Shown here: positions 7,681 through 14,726 of the stretch, piece after piece
Position numbering within the stretch: position 1 is the first letter of the stretch
How the letters are laid out: each line of letters begins with the position of its first letter
NCBI GenBank assembly: GCA_001796495.1
Contig: MGMR01000116.1
Coordinates: 1 to 23,636 of the forward strand
Source: Chloroflexi bacterium RBG_13_51_18
Lineage (GTDB): Bacteria; Chloroflexota; Dehalococcoidia; Dehalococcoidales; RBG-16-60-22
Direction: 5' to 3'
Length of the DNA: 23,636 bases
The notes under the pieces: generated by a model
What the model saw: only the letters and a program-made list of their open reading frames with translations
What the model was told of the DNA's origin: nothing
Database searches by the model: none
Translations under genes and position numbers: made by a program

Positions 7681-9039
7681 GTGAAAAGCAGACAAGAAAG
7701 ATATCAAATAAGAAAGAGTCTAAGGTTAAGCGTGCTGGACGGCAGCGCCTATGCAGCGATGCTGGGGCTGCCGCAAAACTTTATTACGCCGCTGGCCCTG
7801 GAGCTGAATGCTACTACTACACAGATAGGTTTGCTATCGAGCATTCCCAACTTCACGATGGCGATTGCCCAGCTGGCAGCGCCCGATCTGTCCATGAGGG
7901 CTGGCAGCCGCAAGGGACTAATTTTACCCCTGGTGTTCATGCACGCTCTGATGTTTATACCTATACTGCTGGTGCCGTATTTCTTCCAGGTATCGGCGGT
8001 GTGGTGGCTTATGGGATTCGTGACGGTAAGTGTTGTCCTGGGGGCTTTAGGCAACCCCGCCTGGGGCAGCATGATGGCAGACCTGGTGCCGATACGCGTA
8101 AGGGGGAGATATTTCGGCTCGCGGGGGAGAATAACGGGCTTTATAACACTCGTGTTTTCCTTTGTTGCCGGTGGAATCCTGCAGCTATTCACCGGCGCTA
8201 TCTTCACAGGATACGCCGTTCTTTTCGCCGGGGCGACCGTTTTCCGACTGCTATCGTTTTTCTTTTTGTCACGCATGTATGAACCGGTGCAGGCAAAGGG
8301 CAAAGAGAAGGGCCCCGGACTATTCGATATGATAAGAAAGATCGGGTCTTCAAACCTGGGGAGATTCATGGTCTATTTTTCGCTAATCGATTTTGGCGCC
8401 TGTATCTCGGCGCCTTTCTTTGCTGTTTTCATGCTGCGGGACTTGAGCTTCAGCTATATTACCTACGTCATTATCGGTTCATCCGCCAGTATTTCCAGCC
8501 TGCTGTTTCTCCCATTCTGGGGGCGCCGGGCGGATTCTGCCGGAAATCTCAAGATTATCCGCATCGTCTCCATGATTATTCCTATTGTCCCCTTACTGTG
8601 GCTGGTCAGTTCTAATGTTTTTTACCTGATTGCTGCTAATGCCGCCAGCGGCTTTGTGTGGTCGGGATTTTTCCTGGCGGGCATCAATTTTGCCTACGAC
8701 GCTTCCGAGCCGGAAAACAGGACCAAGCAGCTGGCCGTATTCGGCGCAATAGACGGAATAGCCTGCTGTATCGGCGCTTTGATAGGCGGGTATGTCGCGC
8801 CGCACCTGCCGGAGCTTTTCGGCTATCAACTGCGCACGCTGTTTGCCATATCCGGTGTGTTGCGGGGTGTAGTGGTATTGCTTTTAATGCGTAAGATAAC
8901 TGAGGTGCGGCGCGTATCAGCTGTTTCTGACTGGGAACTAATTATGGGACGAACGGGTAATAAGCGCCTGGTAAAGCCGGGGGGCAAATACACGTATCGG
9001 AGTAGAAAAACTACAGATAAGAAGGACGGGGATGTCTAA
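7681..9039 (+). CDS. MFS transporter
   Basis: This 452-residue protein has the two six-helix halves of a major facilitator: about 12 hydrophobic helices with a hydrophilic central loop near 202-220. The loop after helix 2 of the first half (DLSMRAGSRKG) and of the second half (PFWGRRADSAGN) corresponds to the MFS motif A loops. The substrate is unknown; drug or metabolite efflux is likely for this type. The start is GTG at 7681 with AGGG six bases upstream, because the first internal Met lies inside the first helix region. The C-terminal 40 residues are basic and cytosolic. It follows a probable attenuator, and its stop is 11 bases from the stop of the convergent MMPL gene. Inducible expression by a transported compound is a reasonable inference. 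Confidence 0.85.
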   Translation: MKSRQERYQIRKSLRLSVLDGSAYAAMLGLPQNFITPLALELNATTTQIGLLSSIPNFTMAIAQLAAPDLSMRAGSRKGLILPLVFMHALMFIPILLVPYFFQVSAVWWLMGFVTVSVVLGALGNPAWGSMMADLVPIRVRGRYFGSRGRITGFITLVFSFVAGGILQLFTGAIFTGYAVLFAGATVFRLLSFFFLSRMYEPVQAKGKEKGPGLFDMIRKIGSSNLGRFMVYFSLIDFGACISAPFFAVFMLRDLSFSYITYVIIGSSASISSLLFLPFWGRRADSAGNLKIIRIVSMIIPIVPLLWLVSSNVFYLIAANAASGFVWSGFFLAGINFAYDASEPENRTKQLAVFGAIDGIACCIGALIGGYVAPHLPELFGYQLRTLFAISGVLRGVVVLLLMRKITEVRRVSAVSDWELIMGRTGNKRLVKPGGKYTYRSRKTTDKKDGDV

Positions 9040-9062
9040 AGCCTGTACGGCTAGTCCTTTTT
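9040..9062. terminator. Short hairpin between convergent MFS and MMPL genes
   Basis: AGCC (9040-9043) and GGCT (9049-9052) make a 4-pair stem with a 5-base loop in the 11-base gap between the two stops. On the plus strand a TTTTT run follows at 9058-9062. It is a weak terminator candidate, better placed for the plus-strand gene. Confidence 0.3.
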
Positions 9063-11570
9063 CACCTTGCGGAACAGGGGTGACGGCCACCAGTTCCAGC
9101 GTCCGAACAAAGCCGCCAGCGACGGCACCAGAAGTGCTCGCACCAGGAAGGTATCAATCAATACGCCGATGGCAATCGCCACGCCTATCTGGAGCACCAT
9201 GGGGAAAGACGAACTTGCCAGGGTCGCGAAAGTACCGGCCAGGATAATGCCGCATGAAGTAATAACATTGCCCGTATTACCTACAGCAATACGCACCGCT
9301 TCTTTAATCGATTTATTCTCGGATTCTTCGCGTATACGCGATACAAGAAAGATATTATAGTCTGCCCCAACGGCCGCCAGCATGACGAAGACAAACACTG
9401 GCAGCATATTAATCAGGCTTTCGTATTTGAGGATATCCACGAAAATCCAGGTGGTGATGCCGAGCGTGGCGCCGTAGTTAAGCAATACGGTGACGACCAT
9501 GTAAAGCGAAGCCAGCAGACTACGTAGCAATATCACGATTACGGCCAGGATGCCGATTGATGTAACTATAATAACGATAGTAAGGTCATTATTGCTCGTG
9601 GTTACCATGTCGGTATGAAGGGCGGTTTCCCCGCCGACATAGTGGTCTACATCAGTCAGGTCGGAAGCAACGAGGGCGTTGGCCACCGCCTCCCTGACCC
9701 CGGACAGGGCGAGCGTTGCCTCGTTTGAGTATGGGTCGGCATCGAGTATCAGGTACATCCGGGCGACCGTCCCGTCGGCGGAAAAATAGACCGCTTTAAG
9801 CCAGTCGGTAAAAGGTGTGTTGCCGTTCAGCTGAAATTCTTTGCCCAGGGCTGTCAGAGAATCGCCGAGGTCGTAAATGGAAGTCTGAAGTTGTGAGATA
9901 AGACTAAGCAATTCCGTAGGCGACGCGGTCTTAAGCTGGTCGGTTAGCGACGAGACCTGCGAGATAAAAAGCGATGACGAAGTAAAATTAGGGCTTTGAG
10001 TAACGCCGGGGTAGTCCAGCGGGAGAGTCTGCAGTTGGTCGGATTGAGACTCAAGTAAGGCTAGGGTATTAAAGTTGAAACCGGGCGCGGTTACCATGTC
10101 GCCGAGGCTTTTCACCTGGGCTCCGAGGCTGATAAGCTGCCTGCCGGCCACGGAAGGATAGTCCACTCTTGACAGGTCTTTGGCTTTAGATAAATCCTCT
10201 GCTATCCCATCGATACTCTGCAGCGAGTCCGGGGCAAGCAGATTACTGTTTTTCGACTCTAATACCAGGACCAGCGGCGATAAATCGCCCACCGGGAAAT
10301 GGTCTCTGATTATATTCAGTCCCTGTGTAGATTCTTCACCGGAAGATAACTGGGTCAATACATTGGCGGAAAGCTTGAGTCCTGGTATGGCGAAATAAGG
10401 GATAATCAGTACAATAATAATTGGCACGGCCGTCAACAGCGGGTGGCGGGATATCCACTCCCCGGTCTTCGCCCAGCCGAGCCTTCTCTTCTTTTCAGGT
10501 TTCCCATCGGCTTTCGGTTTGTTTTTAGTCGGCCAGAAGAGGAAGCGTCCAAAGATGGACATCAGTGCCGGCACTAGGGTAAGCCCGGCGGCCAGCGTAA
10601 TGGTGATGCCTATGGCGAGCACATAACCGCTGGTCTTGGTCATCCCGAAGCTCGAAACGCTCAAACAGAGGAATGCAATAATAACGGTAACGGCGCTGGC
10701 GACAATGACCGGGCCGATCTGTTTCATTGTAAAGTCGATTCCCCGGTGGTTTTCCGCATGAGACGTTTCTTCCCGGAAACGGGAGATAATAAAAAGACAG
10801 TAATCGGTGCCGACGCCGAAAATAGTGACCACCATATAGGCGTCTATGACTGTGGAGACGGCAAGCCCGGCCTGGGCTACGAAGCCGATAATGCCGCGCG
10901 AGACCAGGAAGCTGACGCCGATAGCTACCAGAGGCACCAGGGCGGCAATAGGGGAGCGATAGACAATAAGGAGCAGGATGATCACCAGGATAATCGTTAC
11001 CAGGGTTGTGTTGTCGATGGTGCGCTGGACAGAGGCAAAAAGGTCGTTAATGAAGCCCACGCTTCCGGTGAAATAGAAAGATGTTTCCGGATAAAGCTGG
11101 AATTGCTGGCGGATTGTCTTGATTGACTGCTTTACGTTATCATCCAGCGCCGCGGTGGAAAACTCGACGGACATCATCATGGTGGTGTCGTCGGCGCTGA
11201 CGAGAGAAGAACGCAGGGCTTCGCTATCGAATACCGAGGTCACGCGGCTGACCGACGGCGGGCCATTATCGGAGATGAGCCAGCTGCGCAGCTGCTTTGC
11301 TTCATTCATGTTCTGCTCGGTAAGGCCCTGTTCGTTATAGATGACGATTAATCCGCTGCTGGTGGCCTGTGAGCCGGAGCCGAACTTTTCATTCAGGAGG
11401 TTGCGCGCGTAGACGGACTCGGTCTTTTCGGGGAGAAACTGGCTCTGGTCGTTTACGCCCACCTCCGATAGTGGAGGCGCCTGGAAAACCATAAAGGCGG
11501 TGAGGACAAGCCAGACCGCCAGGATATAATACCGGTATTTATTGGCAAAACGGCCGAATGCGGAGAACAT
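9051..11570 (-). CDS. MMPL-family RND transporter
   Basis: This 839-residue inner-membrane protein has the RND plan of two repeats, each with one helix, a large outer loop and a five-helix bundle (about 188-345 and 650-825). The proton-relay Asp-Tyr pairs are visible as VGTDY (Asp256-Tyr257) and VGADY (Asp737-Tyr738), both followed by a conserved xFxxSRxREE stretch. The fold and these residues match MmpL/YdgH-like exporters of lipids or hydrophobic compounds. The outer loops contain Ser/Thr-rich helical stretches with no recognisable extra domain. A basic cytosolic loop (about 346-375) separates the halves. No periplasmic adaptor or outer-membrane channel gene is nearby, consistent with a monoderm-like envelope. 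The start has only a weak AGGT ribosome site but a strong promoter just upstream. The cargo is unknown. Confidence 0.9.
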   Translation of the reverse strand: MFSAFGRFANKYRYYILAVWLVLTAFMVFQAPPLSEVGVNDQSQFLPEKTESVYARNLLNEKFGSGSQATSSGLIVIYNEQGLTEQNMNEAKQLRSWLISDNGPPSVSRVTSVFDSEALRSSLVSADDTTMMMSVEFSTAALDDNVKQSIKTIRQQFQLYPETSFYFTGSVGFINDLFASVQRTIDNTTLVTIILVIILLLIVYRSPIAALVPLVAIGVSFLVSRGIIGFVAQAGLAVSTVIDAYMVVTIFGVGTDYCLFIISRFREETSHAENHRGIDFTMKQIGPVIVASAVTVIIAFLCLSVSSFGMTKTSGYVLAIGITITLAAGLTLVPALMSIFGRFLFWPTKNKPKADGKPEKKRRLGWAKTGEWISRHPLLTAVPIIIVLIIPYFAIPGLKLSANVLTQLSSGEESTQGLNIIRDHFPVGDLSPLVLVLESKNSNLLAPDSLQSIDGIAEDLSKAKDLSRVDYPSVAGRQLISLGAQVKSLGDMVTAPGFNFNTLALLESQSDQLQTLPLDYPGVTQSPNFTSSSLFISQVSSLTDQLKTASPTELLSLISQLQTSIYDLGDSLTALGKEFQLNGNTPFTDWLKAVYFSADGTVARMYLILDADPYSNEATLALSGVREAVANALVASDLTDVDHYVGGETALHTDMVTTSNNDLTIVIIVTSIGILAVIVILLRSLLASLYMVVTVLLNYGATLGITTWIFVDILKYESLINMLPVFVFVMLAAVGADYNIFLVSRIREESENKSIKEAVRIAVGNTGNVITSCGIILAGTFATLASSSFPMVLQIGVAIAIGVLIDTFLVRALLVPSLAALFGRWNWWPSPLFRKVKKD

Positions 11571-11581
11571 GCTTACCTATA

Positions 11582-11611
11582 ATTATATTGCGCCATCAGG
11601 GCAGTTGTCTA
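11582..11611 (-). promoter_or_regulatory. Promoter of the MMPL gene
   Basis: The minus strand has TAGACA (11611-11606), an 18-base spacer, then perfect TATAAT (11587-11582). The -10 ends 11 bases before the ATG, giving a leader of about five bases. The MMPL gene therefore has its own start of transcription although the zinc-ribbon gene lies upstream on the same strand. Confidence 0.5.
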
Positions 11612-11638
11612 TACCTTACGTGGCTAGGCGATGTCTCA

Positions 11639-11658
11639 TTCCCATCACAAGATGGAAA
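11639..11658 (-). other. Hairpin after the zinc-ribbon coiled-coil gene
   Basis: An 8-pair stem with one G-U pair and a TTGT loop lies 11 bases past the stop of the coiled-coil gene. No U-run follows on either strand, so it may be a 3' stabilising or processing element rather than an intrinsic terminator. Confidence 0.35.
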
Positions 11659-11668
11659 TATCAGAGAT

Positions 11669-13498
11669 TTACTTTTTAGCGGCGGCGGGTTTCTTTGTCT
11701 TTGGTGACGGTTTTGGTTCGGGTTTAGTTTCAACGCCGGCCAGTTCCAGGGTGCGGCTGGCTATTTCCGTGGCCTGGTTAACGATACTGGTCCATTTATC
11801 GCCGGCTTCGCTTTCCGCCTTTGCCACGATTTCCTTGCCTCGGCGCTCCGCGTCACTAATGATTTCCTTAGCTTTAGCCCGGGTTACTGATATGAGCTTT
11901 ACAGACTCCGCTTCCGTTTCGGCTTTAGCTTTGTTTACCGCCTCGGCGACAGTATTTTCCGCATTGCCCAGGACCGTAGCGGCGGTTTTCCTTGCGTCAG
12001 CAAGAAGTTTGGCGGCTTCCGTTTCCGCTTGAGCGGTTATCTTTTCTTTGTCGACGAGTTTGCGGGCGTTCTGTTCCGCTTCACCTATGATCGTCTCGGC
12101 TTTGTTTTTAGCGTCGGTGATGAGTTTAGCAGAATCGTTATCGGCCTTGACTTTCGCTTTGGCAATGATTTCTTTGACGGTGTTTTCAGCCTCGGCTTTT
12201 AGTTTGAGCGATAGCGTTTCGGCATCCCTTTCCGCCTTATCGACGATTTTGGCGGCTTTGCCGCGAGTATCGGCGAGCATTTTAGATATGTCTTCTTCGG
12301 CGTCGGCTTTGGCGCGGGCAGATATATCAGCGGCGGCGCGTTTCGCTTCAACAGAGAATTGCTCCGCTTTTTTACGGGCTTCGGCGATAATGCTGGAAGA
12401 CTCACCTTCCGCCTGTTTTTTCGCTTTAGCTGAAATTTCAGCGGCGGTTTGCTTTGCCTCGTGGACAATCTGCTCTGCTTTCTTTTGCGCATCCGATGTT
12501 ATTCCAGAAATAGCCGCAGCGGCTTCAGAGTTCATTTCCCTGGAGATATCCGCAGCCTTCTTGCGGGCCTCGGAGATGAGTCTGGTCGATTCCACTTCAG
12601 AATCTTTAACCAGCTGCGTTTTGGCGTCGATACTTTTCATGGTCTCTTCGGCATCGGCGGTTATCTGGGCGGCTTTTTGTTTGGCGTCGGCCACTATTTT
12701 AGCGGCTTTAACATCAGCGTCATGCTTGGCTTTTTCGATTAATTCCGTGGCAGAGTTTTCTGCTTCGCTGGTAATTTGTGTGGCCTCTGCCGTAGCCTCG
12801 GCGATGAGCCTGGCCGACTCCGCTTCGGCGTTTTTAATTATGTTTTCCCTTGCGGTCAGCTGGCGGTTGGCAGCCTGGGCTTCACGGACGATTTCCTGTG
12901 CCTTCTGGCGTGCTTCTGCATTAAGTTTATCCGCCTCTGCCTGTGCTTTAATAACAATGCTTTCCTGGGCCATTAGTTCCCGGGCGGTCAGTTCCGCTAT
13001 ACTGATAATCTGGTCAGATTTTTGGCGGGCGTCTGAAATAATTGCAGTCGACTTTGCTTCGGCTTCGGTTTTTATTTTATCGAGTATCTGGGCAGACTGG
13101 CGTTCGGCGTTGTGTATTATCTGCTCCGCTTTTTCCGTAGCCTCGGCGAGGAGCCGTGCGGATTTCGCCTCCGCGTCATTCTGTCCCTTGCTGGCAATAT
13201 CTCTGGCGACCTGTTCCGCACGTGCAATTATTTGCGAAGCCTTTTGCCGGGCATCATTGAAAACCATGGTTGAAGAGACGGCGCGCTCTTCATTTTTCAC
13301 CGTTGCCGTTGTTTCGGTATTTCGTTGTAACAGTCGGTCGACCACCGGAAATTGCGGTCGTGGTGCGCCTGATTTTTTTACTTCCCTTTGTTCGGATTTT
13401 TCAAAAGGTTGGTTTATTGTCAAGGGCTGGTGGCACCAACGGCACATGGTGCCGAAGGCTTCCTGTCCGCAGTTAGGGCACTTGGGACGCGTTCTCAT
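11669..13498 (-). CDS. Zinc-ribbon, alanine-rich 11-residue-repeat coiled-coil protein
   Basis: This 609-residue soluble protein has an N-terminal four-cysteine zinc ribbon (Cys7, Cys10, Cys19, Cys22), a linker of about 50 residues, then about 480 residues (79-556) of alanine, glutamate and lysine in an unbroken helix pattern. The helix repeats in 11-residue units rather than heptads, and every third or so unit carries an extra 4 or 6 residues, giving 37- or 39-residue blocks. The tail (590-609) is rich in Lys and Pro. No membrane segment is present. Hendecads of this kind form right-handed or straight coiled coils or amphipathic surfaces, so a scaffold or filament is likely; no specific family is recognised. 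GAGG seven bases before the ATG and the ATGA overlap with an upstream small ORF fix the start. It diverges from the pilus operon. Confidence 0.8.
   Translation of the reverse strand: MRTRPKCPNCGQEAFGTMCRWCHQPLTINQPFEKSEQREVKKSGAPRPQFPVVDRLLQRNTETTATVKNEERAVSSTMVFNDARQKASQIIARAEQVARDIASKGQNDAEAKSARLLAEATEKAEQIIHNAERQSAQILDKIKTEAEAKSTAIISDARQKSDQIISIAELTARELMAQESIVIKAQAEADKLNAEARQKAQEIVREAQAANRQLTARENIIKNAEAESARLIAEATAEATQITSEAENSATELIEKAKHDADVKAAKIVADAKQKAAQITADAEETMKSIDAKTQLVKDSEVESTRLISEARKKAADISREMNSEAAAAISGITSDAQKKAEQIVHEAKQTAAEISAKAKKQAEGESSSIIAEARKKAEQFSVEAKRAAADISARAKADAEEDISKMLADTRGKAAKIVDKAERDAETLSLKLKAEAENTVKEIIAKAKVKADNDSAKLITDAKNKAETIIGEAEQNARKLVDKEKITAQAETEAAKLLADARKTAATVLGNAENTVAEAVNKAKAETEAESVKLISVTRAKAKEIISDAERRGKEIVAKAESEAGDKWTSIVNQATEIASRTLELAGVETKPEPKPSPKTKKPAAAKK
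11831..13264 (-). repeat. 37/39-residue tandem repeat array inside the coiled-coil gene
   Basis: Anchor positions (the Ala of DA/EA, or Thr in its place) fall at residues 83, 120, 157, 196, 235, 272, 311, 337, 374, 411, 448, 463, 502 and 539. The steps are 37, 37, 39, 39, 37, 39, 26, 37, 37, 37, 15, 39 and 37. All are sums of 11-residue units plus one 15- or 17-residue unit. A typical unit reads like ARxKAxQIxxEA. The DNA copies have diverged, so the array is old or under recombination-limited drift. Confidence 0.75.
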
Positions 13499-13572
13499 AT
13501 TTTTACCTCATATAAAAAAACAATGATAATGCCCTGGGGCAATTCATCGTTATTTGCCTGTAAAACAGACAT
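13495..13572 (-). CDS. Possible 25-codon upstream ORF coupled to the coiled-coil gene
   Basis: ATG at 13572 (minus) opens a 25-codon frame whose TGA overlaps the main ATG as ATGA. An AGGT lies six bases before the ATG, and an extended -10 box lies about 20 bases upstream. The peptide begins MSVLQANNDELPQG and ends in a hydrophobic stretch then YEVKI. The frame reads through the terminator-like hairpin at 13521-13549, so translating ribosomes would open it. No similar peptide is known to me; it may act through its translation rather than its product. Confidence 0.4.
   Translation of the reverse strand: MSVLQANNDELPQGIIIVFLYEVKI
13514..13549 (-). terminator. Terminator-like hairpin in the leader of the coiled-coil gene
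   Basis: On the minus strand 13549-13537 pairs with 13534-13521 through a GCC/GGC-capped stem of about 11 pairs with one mismatch and one bulge, followed directly by seven U (13520-13514). Only four bases separate the U-run from the GAGG ribosome site, so no promoter fits between. Its position indicates attenuation of the downstream gene. Confidence 0.55.
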
Positions 13573-13592
13573 AAAAATACCTGATTAGCCTG

Positions 13593-13601
13593 ATTATAGC
13601 A
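13593..13601 (-). promoter_or_regulatory. Extended -10 promoter of the coiled-coil gene
   Basis: The minus strand reads TGC followed by TATAAT, a complete extended -10 element that does not need a good -35. Transcription would begin near 13586, giving a leader of about 88 bases holding the small ORF and the hairpin. Confidence 0.5.
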
Positions 13602-14271
13602 TATTCCGGCAGGCAAAATAAGAGTCCCGCTCGCGGAATAAACGCAAACTTGGGTGCTTAGATTATTATTTTCATCAAAACGCTAAACCGTTGTGTTTTT
13701 CGGCTTCCGCTGGTAGTCGGGTTAAAGGTCCAGGACGATGTCGACGAAGAGAATTGGTTTCTTGACACGCGTAGTTTTTCCCTGGCATTGGACTAATCTC
13801 CCTTCAATAGTCTCCTTTGATGCCGAGTCGATTTCAGTAAAACATGGCGAGTTCTTACAGGTAAAAAATCATACCTTGTGCGGTATTTAGGGGCAAGGCA
13901 CGGGCGCCCATCGGCTGGTAGTTATAAAAATCAAGTATAAATGGAGCGTCATGGACGGTATTTAAGAACGATAAATAATACCCATAAAGACATACGGTTA
14001 TCACAGGAATTAGTTGATAGCCAGAACCCAGATAACATTGGTGTTTCCCCTAATGAAAATTCAGGGGAATCTTACTATCGACTTACTGGGCGAGCAAGTA
14101 ATATCAAAGGTATAAACCTTTACTGCGCCGCATCAAATCTATGGTAAGGATGTTAGAAAGTTGACCTCCGACACTAACCGACTTAACGAGGCACATATCG
14201 TGTCCTCGCTTTATCACAGAATTTCAACTCACATTAATATAAGCGAAAATCTTAAGAAAAGGAGGGAAAAT
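13602..14271 (+). other. Long non-coding, hairpin-rich region before the pilin gene
   Basis: No convincing gene lies in these 670 bases; the one open frame of note (13941-14147) lacks a ribosome site. On the plus strand several hairpins are visible: ATACC/GGTAT (13871-13886), TTCCCCT/AGGGGAA (14045-14069), a long interrupted stem (14089-14129) closing on AGGT/ACCT, and CGAGGCAC/GTG-CCTCG (14187-14208) with one bulged T. The last three would lie in the 5' leader of the pilin mRNA if its promoter is upstream of 14040. No clear sigma-70 or sigma-54 promoter was found, and no known riboswitch class fits. Confidence 0.5.
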
Positions 14272-14646
14272 ATGAAAGGCTTTGCGAAAAAGGGCAACAG
14301 GGGTGAAAAGGGTTTTACCCTGGTCGAGCTACTCGTCGTGTTTACACTGATGGGCATCCTGGCCGCGATCATGATTCCTAACGTATCGGGCTTAATTAAC
14401 TTCGCCCAGACAGAAGCACCTGATGCGGAACTGTCCATCATACAGACCGCTATGGACACGATGATGGCTAAAGACAACCTCATCGGCGTCACTGCCGTAA
14501 CCGCTGGCGAGGCTACTTCCAACATGTCCAATTTCCCGACCGGCGCTCCGCTCTATCCCGATTACGTGCGGTTCGAGATTTCCTCGGGCAACTACACCTG
14601 CGACGCCAGTGGCGAAGTAGCTCGAACAATTTACACCTTCGACTAG
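14272..14646 (+). CDS. pilA: Type IV major pilin-like prepilin
   Basis: This 124-residue prepilin has a 14-residue basic leader ending in EKG and the class III cleavage site before FTLVELLVVFTLMGILAAIMIP, with the assembly glutamate at mature position 5 (Glu19). The mature protein of 110 residues is small for a type IV pilin; the globular part after the helix holds a single cysteine (in YTCDAS), so the usual disulfide loop is absent. A longer in-frame TTG start at 14161 exists, but AGGAGGG directly before ATG 14272 and a normal-length leader favour the shorter form. It should be processed by a prepilin peptidase, not encoded here, and assembled by the PilB/PilC machine downstream. Lying first in the operon after a long leader, it is the likely major subunit. 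Confidence 0.88.
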   Translation: MKGFAKKGNRGEKGFTLVELLVVFTLMGILAAIMIPNVSGLINFAQTEAPDAELSIIQTAMDTMMAKDNLIGVTAVTAGEATSNMSNFPTGAPLYPDYVRFEISSGNYTCDASGEVARTIYTFD

Positions 14647-14726
14647 AAGTACGCAGGCATATAAGTTAGTAATTAGTAACTTGTAAGCAAGAACAGCTAA
14701 AAAAACCGGGTATTAGTGAGTGTTTT

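Noticed and set aside
7749..8369. 206-codon minus-strand frame inside the MFS gene
   Set aside because: No recognisable motif and no ribosome site; a shadow of the membrane protein frame.
12048..13526. 492-codon open frame on the plus strand opposite the coiled-coil gene
   Set aside because: It is the reverse of Ala-rich codons, giving Ser/Ala/Cys-rich low-complexity protein; the opposite frame has a zinc ribbon, ribosome site and clear periodicity.
13640..13735. Possible c-di-GMP (GEMM-I) riboswitch, from CGCAAAC and GGTAGTCGGGTT-like pieces
   Set aside because: The conserved GGGCAAACC/GNRA stem and ACGCAAAGCC core are absent and the closing helix does not form; also over 500 bases from the pilin start.
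13941..14147. 68-codon ORF before the pilin gene
   Set aside because: No ribosome site, protein of random-looking composition, and it overlaps two RNA hairpins that explain the sequence better.
14161..14271. N-terminal extension of the pilin from a TTG start
   Set aside because: It would place 37 extra residues before a normal 14-residue prepilin leader; the AGGAGGG before ATG 14272 decides the start. The extension also contains the 14187-14208 hairpin.
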